A stretch of 64,000 nucleotides of DNA from Qipengyuania sp. JC766 (GTDB lineage: Bacteria > Pseudomonadota > Alphaproteobacteria > Sphingomonadales > Sphingomonadaceae), in NCBI RefSeq assembly GCF_040717445.1, contig NZ_JBFEFL010000001.1:496001-560000 (forward strand). Reading direction: 5' to 3'. Position 1 is the stretch's first letter. Every line of letters begins with the position of its first letter. Positions 42,166-49,313 of the stretch are shown here, piece after piece. A program made the translations under genes and the position numbers. Below the pieces are notes generated by a model, which saw only the letters and a list, made by a program, of their open reading frames with translations, was not told where the DNA came from and did not search any database.

Positions 42166-42747
42166 CTATTCCTGCGGGGACGCGTCGGCCGGGGCCTGCG
42201 CCGCGGCCGCCTGGTTCGACAGGTCCAGCAGGTAGCGGTCGAACTGGCTGCTGGCCTGCACGAAGCGGTTCAGTTCGTCGGCGTAGGATTGCTGGCTGAT
42301 GCCGCCCGCCGCCGACATGGTGCGCGACAGGTACAGCTGGTCGTCCAGTTCGTTGTAATAGGCGGTGGCGAAGCCCGCGCGGCTGTTGAACCGGTTGACG
42401 AGGCCGCCCATCGCCTCGGCCGGGATCGCCTGCGGACGGACCCAGCTGGCGAAGCTGCGCAGGCCGCTGCAGCCGGTGCCGGTGGCGTCGCAATCCTCGT
42501 ACAGCAGGCCGGCGCGCAGATTGTTGGGCAGGCGCACGACCTGCAGCGGGCCCTGCCGGCTCTCCGTCTGGATGACCAGCTGCGCCAGCACCGCCGCGCC
42601 GTCCACCCCGTCGAAATCGAGCATCCGCGCGCCCGGATCGTAGGGCCGGGCCGACAGGGTCTGGGCATCGGTCGACTGGGCGTGCGCCGTCGCGGCCAGC
42701 GGCAGGCCGAGCGCGGCGGACAGGATCAGGGCGAGGGGGAATTTCAT
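42166..42747 (-). CDS. Exported YbjN-domain protein
   Basis: 193 residues. MKFPLALILSAALGLPLAATAHAQ is a clear signal peptide cut after AHA. The mature part has PNNLRAGLLYEDCDATGTGC, RSFASWVRP and VNRFNSRAGFATAYYNELDDQLYLSRTM, the pattern of the YbjN (type III chaperone-like) domain. The two cysteines may form a disulfide. Role unknown. The start is supported by the GGAGA site. Confidence 0.78.
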   Translation of the reverse strand: MKFPLALILSAALGLPLAATAHAQSTDAQTLSARPYDPGARMLDFDGVDGAAVLAQLVIQTESRQGPLQVVRLPNNLRAGLLYEDCDATGTGCSGLRSFASWVRPQAIPAEAMGGLVNRFNSRAGFATAYYNELDDQLYLSRTMSAAGGISQQSYADELNRFVQASSQFDRYLLDLSNQAAAAQAPADASPQE

Positions 42748-42815
42748 TCGGGATCTCCGTGGTTTCATCGACCGCCTTGCAAATGGCCCGGCGCCGGTCA
42801 ACCCGGTAGCAGGCC

Positions 42816-43901
42816 TTAAAACAACCTCAGCTGACCGCCCAGTTCGGGCGGGCGGAATTGCGTGCAGTCGAGCGTGAAACCGGGTTGCCCGATGCCGGCC
42901 CGCCTGCAGGCGATGCGGAAGCGGCTGCGGAACAGGTCGGCCCACACGCCGGTAGGCTTCAGGCGGCTGAAGAAGTCGGGATCGTTGTCCCGCCCGCCGC
43001 GGATCGACCGGACGATGGCCATCACCTTGCCCGCCCGGTCGGGGAAGTGGACGTCCAGCCATTCGCGGAACAGCGGCGCGACCTCGTGCGGCAGGCGCAG
43101 CGGGATCCAGCCCGCCGACCCGACGCCCAGCGCGCCCGCCTGCGCCACGATGTCTTCCATGAACTCGTCCGTCACGGCCGGGATGATCGGCGCGATGGAA
43201 CAGTGGACCGGGACGCCCGCCGCCGCCAGTTTTCCCAGCGCTGCCATACGCTTGGCCGGCGCAGCTGCGCGCGGTTCGAGCTTTCCCGACAGCTTCGGAT
43301 CGAGCGAGGTGACCGAAATCGCCACCGCGACCAGCCCGCGCTCCGCCAGCTGTGCCAGCAGGTCGATATCGTCCAGCACCCGGTCCGACTTGGTCGTGAT
43401 GGTGACCGGGTGGCGGGTTTCCAGGCAGACCTCCAGCACCTGCCGCGTGATGCGATACCGCCGCTCTATCGGCTGGTAGGGATCGGTGTTGGTCCCCATC
43501 GCGATCGGCCGGACCTGGTAGCGCGGCTTCGCCAGCGTCTTGCGCAGCAGCTCCGCCGCTTCGGGCTTGGCGAACAGCTGCGTTTCGAAATCCAGCCCCG
43601 GCGACAGGTCGTGATAGGCATGGGTGGGCCGCGCGAAGCAATAGACGCAGCCGTGCTCGCACCCGCGATAGGCGTTGATCGACCGGTCGAAGGCGATGTC
43701 GGGCGACTGGTTGAAGCTGAGGATGGAGCGGGGCCGTTCCTCCGTTACATGGGTGCGCAACTTGGGCGGCTTGCCATCGAGCGCTTCCATGTGGTCGCGC
43801 CAGTCGCCGTCGAGCTCGCGGGAGGCGAGGCCGAAGCGCGTGGGCACCGCGCCCGATTGCGCGCCGCGGCCGGATATGGGCGACTCGTGCTTGCGTTCCA
43901 T
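42816..43901 (-). CDS. PA0069-family radical SAM protein
   Basis: 361 residues. The [4Fe-4S]/SAM motif CEHGCVYC occupies 81-88 (CxxxCxxC), within SINAYRGCEHGCVYCFARPTH. TTKSDRVLDDIDLLAQLAERG and GTNTDPYQPIERRY follow. This fits the PA0069/SplB-related family of uncharacterised radical SAM enzymes, sometimes annotated as DNA-repair photolyase-like, with no proven substrate. Confidence 0.9.
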   Translation of the reverse strand: MERKHESPISGRGAQSGAVPTRFGLASRELDGDWRDHMEALDGKPPKLRTHVTEERPRSILSFNQSPDIAFDRSINAYRGCEHGCVYCFARPTHAYHDLSPGLDFETQLFAKPEAAELLRKTLAKPRYQVRPIAMGTNTDPYQPIERRYRITRQVLEVCLETRHPVTITTKSDRVLDDIDLLAQLAERGLVAVAISVTSLDPKLSGKLEPRAAAPAKRMAALGKLAAAGVPVHCSIAPIIPAVTDEFMEDIVAQAGALGVGSAGWIPLRLPHEVAPLFREWLDVHFPDRAGKVMAIVRSIRGGRDNDPDFFSRLKPTGVWADLFRSRFRIACRRAGIGQPGFTLDCTQFRPPELGGQLRLF

Positions 43902-43943
43902 AGGCGGAACATAACCGGAACAGATGCGCGGCGCGAGTGCAAT

Positions 43944-44978
43944 CTATCGCCGCCTGCTCCGCCGCTTGCGCATGGCGGGGCGCGCATCCCGGAGTCGCTC
44001 GCGCCGCGGACTATCGACGGGCAGCAGCGCGCCGTAATCGAACCCGCCCGCGTCGAGGCCGTCGGTCCGCACGGGCAGGCCAGCCAGCGCCGGAGTTGAC
44101 ACAGTTGACAGGGTCCTGGGGCGGAATGCGCGCGGCTCCGGATCGGCGGAACGGGCCGCCAGGGGCAGGGCCGGGACGGGCGGCGCGCCGGGCAGTCCGG
44201 GGGCGGGCGGCGCGACGGGCGCGTCGCACCAGGCGTCCACGGCTTGCATCTCGCGCACGCGATCCCGGTCCCAGTCGGAGAGGCTCAGGCCGTAGACCTC
44301 CGCTTCCACGGCGCGGCTTTCGGCGCGCAGGGCCCGGTCGTCCTCCTCGAAATCCTCGTCCTCGTACTCGTCGCATGGCTCGCCGTCCCCGCCGGAGCCG
44401 TCCGCGCCGCGATTTTCGATGCGGTCCATGCGCACGGTGAACTCGGCCTGGCGGAACTCGCGCGCGGTCTCCTTCGCCACCGTCCGGGCGAATGTCTCGC
44501 GGTCGGGCGCCATCGGCGTGCCTTGCGCGACGCTGGCGACCAGCTCGTCGAACCGGCCCGCATCCTCGCCAGCCGCCGCCTCGTCCGCCAGCGCGTCCAG
44601 CCGGGCAAGGTGGGCGAGCAGCAGGCGCGTGTCGTACCGGACGCGCGTGCCGACTTCCTCGCCGCGGAACCAGACCGGCTCCTCCACCCCGTCGATCGCG
44701 CGTTCGGCCAGCACCTGCGTCGCGTTCTCGCGCGCCAGCAGCAGCGCCGCGGCCCAGCCGCGCGCGAACAGCGGATCGCGCCGGCGCAGGCGATAGGCGG
44801 CTTCCGCCGACAGCCCGACCGCGCGGCAGGCATCGCGCGCATTCCCGCGCTGCGCCAGCCGGTCCAGGAACCGCGCCTTGCGCGCCGCCGTCCACCCGCG
44901 CGCCGGCGGGGTTATGGTTGCGGGAACGGAGTGTGTTTGGGGGTCCGGCCCGGTGGCCGGCAGGGATGTATGAAGCAC
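43944..44978 (-). CDS. Large protein with terminase-small-subunit-like N-terminus, unknown function
   Basis: 344 residues. Residues about 28-90 (GWTAARKARFLDRLAQRGNA, DACRAVGLSAEAAYRLRRR, DPLFARGWAAALLLAREN) look like a helix-turn-helix followed by a helix, similar to phage terminase small subunit or homeodomain-like DNA-binding regions. The middle is acidic (CDEYEDEDFEEDDRALRAES), and the C-terminal third is proline/alanine/arginine-rich and probably disordered, ending KRRSRRR. No phage genes are adjacent. DNA binding is an inference. Confidence 0.6.
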   Translation of the reverse strand: MLHTSLPATGPDPQTHSVPATITPPARGWTAARKARFLDRLAQRGNARDACRAVGLSAEAAYRLRRRDPLFARGWAAALLLARENATQVLAERAIDGVEEPVWFRGEEVGTRVRYDTRLLLAHLARLDALADEAAAGEDAGRFDELVASVAQGTPMAPDRETFARTVAKETAREFRQAEFTVRMDRIENRGADGSGGDGEPCDEYEDEDFEEDDRALRAESRAVEAEVYGLSLSDWDRDRVREMQAVDAWCDAPVAPPAPGLPGAPPVPALPLAARSADPEPRAFRPRTLSTVSTPALAGLPVRTDGLDAGGFDYGALLPVDSPRRERLRDARPAMRKRRSRRR

Positions 44979-45163
44979 GATCCGCGTCTCCTCATGGAAA
45001 TTCGCGAATCGGGGGTATTATGCACGAAAGCCGGTGTAGGACAGCGGTTTGGTGGGGGCGGGAGATGATGAGAGGGCGTCCGTCAGCTTACGACCCCATT
45101 GCGGTCATTCGCATTTCATTGTCATCCGAGAGCTAGCGGTCATCGGCCGCAAGGCTGTCCGTT

Positions 45164-45610
45164 CTAGTCCGCAGCCTCAGGCACCCCAAAATAGGTCCAA
45201 CCTGCGCCTTCTCCGCATCGACCGGAATCGCAGTCCAAGTTCGAGGACATCTGTTGTCTAATCTTGTTTATCGTCGCGCATGACGCTTGCGGACTCGGGT
45301 GAAGAACTACTAGGGGCTCCGGCCTTAAAGATGAAAGCTCTTCGAAAAACCGATCCCTCTCACTAGCCCGTATGAGACGCCCAGTGCTTTTCCTTCGTCT
45401 GACATCGAGCGTTGACTGCAACCGCCCTTCGGCATCCGCAGTGAAAAAAACTACGACTTCGTGATGTCCTAGCTCTCCTGGCTCCCGCCATCCCGGTATA
45501 GGTTCAGAACACTGAGCTGACGAAGCGGCCGATTGCGCTGCATCTCCTGCATCTTTGTCACACCCAAGCAGGATCATCGCGAATAATGCGACACATTTTT
45601 TCGTAGCCAT
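45164..45610 (-). CDS. Small lipoprotein in an AT-richer patch
   Basis: 148 residues. MATKKCVALFAMILLGCDKD has a lipobox (LLGC, Cys17). The mature part has paired cysteines (CSEPIPGW, SCATINKIRQQMSSNLDC, CDSGRCGEG) and VVVFFTADAEGRLQSTLDVR, which faintly recalls the periplasmic fold of ExbD/TonB-type proteins. Base composition is lower in GC than the surrounding genome (21 of 60 bases in 45601-45660, just upstream of its start). It lies in what appears to be an accessory patch left of the moaB 3'-end repeat. Confidence 0.55.
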   Translation of the reverse strand: MATKKCVALFAMILLGCDKDAGDAAQSAASSAQCSEPIPGWREPGELGHHEVVVFFTADAEGRLQSTLDVRRRKSTGRLIRASERDRFFEELSSLRPEPLVVLHPSPQASCATINKIRQQMSSNLDCDSGRCGEGAGWTYFGVPEAAD

Positions 45611-45722
45611 TCGAAAGTTTTATCACCTTAAGACAATCAAACAATAACTGCGTTTTTTGGCGCTAATCTGCCAGTCCGCTTCCCGGCCCATTCCAAACAA
45701 ACCCACCACTTAAAAACCGTCA

Positions 45723-45770
45723 CTACTCCCGCAGCCGTGGCATGAGCTGGACGAAGTTGCAGGGGCTGTT
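45723..45770. repeat. Left copy of 48-bp direct repeat of the moaB 3' end
   Basis: These 48 bases match 46166-46213 at 45 positions (offset 443, mismatches at 45738, 45741 and 45767). On the minus strand they would encode NSPCNFVQLMPRLRE plus a TAG stop, the same as the last residues of MoaB apart from R-to-S and I-to-M. Similarity stops sharply on both sides. Confidence 0.9.
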
Positions 45771-45795
45771 CACCCCGTCGGGTAGAAGGATAAGG

Positions 45796-46098
45796 ATGGG
45801 AAGGATGCGTTGCTTCTGGGTATTGGTCCACGGCCAACTGCAATGGTCCGTTCCGATGGCAGGATCGGACAGCGACGTGAGCCAACCGGAAGGCTTTTAC
45901 TGCCACCGGTTCGTGCTCGCTTCCGATCCGTCGATTGCCGCACAAAAGGCATTCGCCAGCGTCTCCGCCAATCTGGATCGCCAAACCGGATGGCTGCGGA
46001 ATGGCGTGGCGAAGCTGGATCTCGAAGCCGAAGAGGTAGTCCAGTCGGCGCTCATCCAGGCTTTCAGACCGGACAATCGCGGTCATACTTTCTATTGA
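45796..46098 (+). CDS. Small protein carried between the moaB-end repeats, unknown function
   Basis: 100 residues from the ATG at 45796 (AAGGA five bases upstream); 45805 is an alternative, and the frame is open from 45742 inside the repeat. The sequence MRCFWVLVHGQLQWSV, EGFYCHRFVLASDPSIAAQKAF and a C-terminal RGHTFY resembles, from memory, a widespread family of short uncharacterised proteins with a GFYTTRFV-like motif and a (F/W)Y end. It is the only plausible gene within the 443-bp repeat-bounded unit. Confidence 0.55.
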   Translation: MGRMRCFWVLVHGQLQWSVPMAGSDSDVSQPEGFYCHRFVLASDPSIAAQKAFASVSANLDRQTGWLRNGVAKLDLEAEEVVQSALIQAFRPDNRGHTFY

Positions 46099-46165
46099 AG
46101 CGTACGGGCTGTCTTCGATTTCGAATGACGCGACAGGCTGTAGATACGCGAAAGCGCTCCGCCCG

Positions 46166-46213
46166 CTACTCCCGCAGCCGGGGGATGAGCTGGACGAAGT
46201 TGCAGGGGCGGTT
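46166..46213. repeat. Right copy of 48-bp direct repeat (3' end of moaB)
   Basis: This copy begins exactly at the moaB stop codon (TAG, minus strand) and covers its last 15 codons. It matches 45723-45770 at 45 of 48 positions. A repeat that starts at a gene's stop codon and extends inward is the arrangement produced by integration into the 3' end of a gene that restores the reading frame. Confidence 0.9.
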
Positions 46214-46690
46214 GCGGCTGTCGAGCTGTTCGGCGAGGATGCCGTCCCAGCCGTCCTTCACCGCCCCGTTGGAGCCGGGCAGGGCGAAGACGTATGTGCC
46301 GCGCGCCACCACCGCGCAGGCGCGGCTCTGCACCGTGCTGGTGCCGATGGTCCGGTAGCTCAGCCAGCGGAACAGTTCGCCGAAGCCGGGAATGTCCTTG
46401 CTCTTGATCCGGTCGAGCGCCTCGGGCGTGACGTCGCGCCCGGTCAGGCCGGTGCCGCCGGTTGTGATGACCACGTCGATCGCCTCGTCGTCGATCCAGC
46501 GGTGGAGATGGGCGGCAATTTCCTCCGCATCGTCTCGGCTGATCTCGCGCGTCGCGAGGACGTGGCCCGCCGCTTCGATCCGCTGCGCCAGGATGTCGCC
46601 CGAGGTGTCCTCCGCCGGGCCGCGCGTGTCCGACACGGTCAGCAGCGCGATGGTCACGGGGACGAAGGGCAGGTCCGGATCGATCGCCAT
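46166..46690 (-). CDS. moaB: Molybdenum cofactor biosynthesis protein MoaB/MogA family
   Basis: 174 residues. VTIALLTVSDTRGPAEDTSG, TTGGTGLTGRDVTPEAL (the molybdopterin-binding GGTG motif) and ALPGSNGAVKDGWDGILAEQ are the MoaB signature; the protein adenylates or binds molybdopterin in cofactor assembly. It lies 26 bp after the lytic transglycosylase gene, and its last 48 bases are the right copy of a direct repeat, so its C-terminus may have been supplied by an incoming element. Confidence 0.92.
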   Translation of the reverse strand: MAIDPDLPFVPVTIALLTVSDTRGPAEDTSGDILAQRIEAAGHVLATREISRDDAEEIAAHLHRWIDDEAIDVVITTGGTGLTGRDVTPEALDRIKSKDIPGFGELFRWLSYRTIGTSTVQSRACAVVARGTYVFALPGSNGAVKDGWDGILAEQLDSRNRPCNFVQLIPRLRE

Positions 46691-46716
46691 GCCGGTCGCT
46701 CCTGTTCCGCCTGCCC

Positions 46717-48468
46717 TTATTCCGCCTGTGCGGTGCGGACCGGCGACATGGAGGGGAATTGCGGCCACTGGCCCTCTGCCAGCGCGCGGCGGCTGGCGGA
46801 GCGCGCCTTGGCCTGGCGCTGGTACATCCAGTAATTGCGCATCACGATCGCGACGTAGCCGCGCGTCTCCCAGTAGGGGATGCTTTCCATGTAGAGCAGC
46901 GGGTCGTCCATGTCGCGCACTTCGCTGTTCCACCGCCCGATGGGCGACAGGCCGGCATTGTAGGCCGCCATGATCTTGGGCAGCTTGCCCTCGGTCTGGT
47001 GGCTCGAGCGCAGCATGTTCAGGTGTTCCTGCCCGAAGGCGAGGTTGACCGCGGGCTTGGACAGGTTGCGCGCGGTGCCGGTGATGCCGAGGCGCCCCTG
47101 GTGGTCGCGCGCGGCGGCGGGCATGATCTGCATCAGCCCGCGCGCGCCCGCCGGGCTGACCACGGCGGCGCGGAAGTTCGATTCCTGCAGCGCGTGGGCA
47201 TAGGCGAGCGCGGGATCGACCTGCCAGCCATTGACCGGCTCCCAGCGCGGGGCGGGATAGCGCAGGGTGGGTTCGGAACTGGTGCCGACGGGGGCATTAT
47301 GCGCCATCCACAGCTGAGTGCTGGGCAGGCCAAGCTCGCGCGCGAGGCGGCTGAGCGCCTGGTATTGCGAAGGATCGCCGATCCGGGCCTGGTGGCGCAG
47401 CACTTCGTCCGCGAGCCCGTCCTCCCCGATTTGGTTGAGCGCGATCGCGGCGCGCACATTGCTCTGGCCCTGCAGCTGGCGCCAGTCGTCCTGCGTGAAA
47501 TCGACCGGGCGGTTCTCGTCCGACAGTTCCTGCCCCAGCTGTTCGCGCGCGAGCATGCCGTAGAGCGTTTGGTCCGCCAGCGCCGCGCCGCGCAGCTGTT
47601 CGGCGACCTTTTCCGGGCGGCGGCAGCGTGTGTGCGCGCGGGCGGCCCAGTATCGGGCGGCGGCCATCAGCTCGACGTTCTCCGCGCCCATGGCGGAACG
47701 CTCGAACGCGGCGGAGGCGGTCTCGCAATCGTCCAGCCGCCATGCGGCGAGGCCGGCGACCCAGTCCCCTTCCGCGACCCACGGGCCGGAACCCGCCTTG
47801 ACCGTCTGCGCCATGGCGAGCGCGGCGGCGTCGTAATTCTCGATGTAGTAGCTCCAGGCGACGCGCTGGCGCCATTCGGCGCGCGCCTCGCTGCCCAGCG
47901 TCGCGTCGATCCCGTCGAGCAGCACGCGCGCGCCGTCCGGATCGTCGTTCTTGATCCGGTCGAGGATGGCGTTGCTGATGCTGTCCGGCATGGTCCCGTC
48001 GCGCGAGGGGCGCGGCAGGATGCGCTTGGAGGCGTAGGGCTGGCTGACGAAGTTCTGCGCGCGCGGCGTATTGTAGCTGGCGACCAGCCCGCGCTTGGCA
48101 CCCAGCGATTGCAGCTGTTCGGCCTGCGGCAGCTCGCCGCCTGCGCTGAACCACTTGCGGATGTCCTCCGCCTGCGTCGCCGGGCTGTTCGGGTCGAGAT
48201 AAAGTTCCGCCCACGCAACCTGGTGCAACGCGCCGGCCGGCCGGCTGTCGAGCAGGCGGCGCGCCTCGTCCCACGATCCGTTGTCGAGCGCCTGGAACAC
48301 GAGGCGGTAAAAGGCCTCCTCCTCGTCCGTCAGGACCTCGGGGACGGAGGGGCTCTGCATGCGGTCGCGGAAATACTGGGCGGCGGTGTCGGCCGAGGCC
48401 GCAGGTGCAAGTATGGTGAGGGCGAGCGGCGCTGCCGCCAGTGCCATCGCGATACGCATGGTTTTCAT
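46717..48468 (-). CDS. slt: Soluble lytic murein transglycosylase (Slt70-like)
   Basis: 583 residues. MKTMRIAMALAAAPLALTIL begins a signal peptide ending near ASA, placing it in the periplasm. A long alpha-solenoid U-domain (about 40-400) is followed by the SLT catalytic domain: YAHALQESNF with catalytic Glu429, GARGLMQIMPAAA, and KIMAAYNAGLSPIGRW. It cleaves peptidoglycan glycan strands, forming 1,6-anhydro ends. It starts 3 bp after the UDG-like gene and leads into moaB. Confidence 0.93.
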   Translation of the reverse strand: MKTMRIAMALAAAPLALTILAPAASADTAAQYFRDRMQSPSVPEVLTDEEEAFYRLVFQALDNGSWDEARRLLDSRPAGALHQVAWAELYLDPNSPATQAEDIRKWFSAGGELPQAEQLQSLGAKRGLVASYNTPRAQNFVSQPYASKRILPRPSRDGTMPDSISNAILDRIKNDDPDGARVLLDGIDATLGSEARAEWRQRVAWSYYIENYDAAALAMAQTVKAGSGPWVAEGDWVAGLAAWRLDDCETASAAFERSAMGAENVELMAAARYWAARAHTRCRRPEKVAEQLRGAALADQTLYGMLAREQLGQELSDENRPVDFTQDDWRQLQGQSNVRAAIALNQIGEDGLADEVLRHQARIGDPSQYQALSRLARELGLPSTQLWMAHNAPVGTSSEPTLRYPAPRWEPVNGWQVDPALAYAHALQESNFRAAVVSPAGARGLMQIMPAAARDHQGRLGITGTARNLSKPAVNLAFGQEHLNMLRSSHQTEGKLPKIMAAYNAGLSPIGRWNSEVRDMDDPLLYMESIPYWETRGYVAIVMRNYWMYQRQAKARSASRRALAEGQWPQFPSMSPVRTAQAE

Positions 48469-48471
48469 CGA

Positions 48472-49221
48472 TCAGGGTCCCGTCCAGTCAAGCCACCGCT
48501 GCCACAGTCTCTTCCGCCTGCCCGGCGAACGCAGCAGTTCGGGCAGGGAGGCCTCGACCATGACAGGCAAGCTCCTGTCTCCATGGTTAAATTGCGGCAG
48601 GAGCGGAGCGTCTTGCGTCGATTCGTGTCCCAGAAGCGGCGAAGCGATCCGCCCGAAAGCGAGGATGCGCGCCGGCGCCAGAAGCGCGACGTGATGCGCC
48701 AGCAGGTCCGCCACGCCCGCCGCGCGCAGCTCGTCCCAGTCCGCCATCGGCGTGTGGCGCGGCAGGATCGCGGCGAAGGCCGTCTCCTCCTGCGCCATGC
48801 CCGCCGCGGCGAGGAACCGGTCCACCATCCGCCCGCCCGTGCCGGACAGCAGGCGATCGGTATCGTCCTCTTCCGGTTCGGGCACCAGCACCAGCAGCTT
48901 CGCGCCCTCATCCCCCCGCGAGGGCAGGCGGGGGAAGGTGCCCCCTTCGTCGAGCGACTTTTCGGTGAGCCACCATTCCCGAAACGCCGGCAGCTGCGCG
49001 GGCCATCCCGCTGGCGGACCGCCCAATTTTCTTTGCGGAGGGGGCGGCGGCTTGGGCAGCGGGGGCGGCGGCGCGCCGGGCTGCGCATCGGGGCCGGTTT
49101 CGTCCTCCGGCTGCGCCAGCCACGCCGTAGCGTCGTCGGCGAAATCGTGGGTGACGCCCGCGTCCTGCCACCAGTCGAGCGCGGCTTCGAAATCTTCGGC
49201 GAGCGTGCTGGCGGGACCCAT
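48472..49221 (-). CDS. Degenerate uracil-DNA-glycosylase-like protein
   Basis: 249 residues from the ATG at 49221 (49266 is an alternative). After an N-terminal region and a proline-rich linker (PPPPLPKPPPPPQRK), the fold resembles family 4/5 uracil-DNA glycosylases: LLVLVPEPEEDDTDRLLSGT, MVDRFLAAAGM, FAAILPRHTP, and LLAPARILAFGRIASPLLGH. The usual GE.PG motif is replaced by VPEPE and the four iron-sulfur cysteines are absent, so catalysis is doubtful. It precedes slt by 3 bp. Confidence 0.65.
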   Translation of the reverse strand: MGPASTLAEDFEAALDWWQDAGVTHDFADDATAWLAQPEDETGPDAQPGAPPPPLPKPPPPPQRKLGGPPAGWPAQLPAFREWWLTEKSLDEGGTFPRLPSRGDEGAKLLVLVPEPEEDDTDRLLSGTGGRMVDRFLAAAGMAQEETAFAAILPRHTPMADWDELRAAGVADLLAHHVALLAPARILAFGRIASPLLGHESTQDAPLLPQFNHGDRSLPVMVEASLPELLRSPGRRKRLWQRWLDWTGP

Positions 49222-49313
49222 ATCCGTCACCCGCCTGCTCTTGACCTCGCGGGGTCCAGCAATCAAGGCTTTTGCAAAGCTTTTGTCCCGTTTTCGAATA
49301 AGGATAGCCCGCC

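Noticed and set aside
45163-45185. Possible third copy of the moaB-end repeat at the 3' end of the small lipoprotein gene
   Set aside because: Only a short TAG-plus-GGCTGCGG-like match is shared with the 48-bp repeat; this is within chance for a GC-rich genome.
45637-46086. Minus-strand frame overlapping the small cargo gene between the moaB repeats
   Set aside because: It has no clear ribosome site or family pattern. The plus-strand frame has a protein-like sequence and well-placed AAGGA sites.
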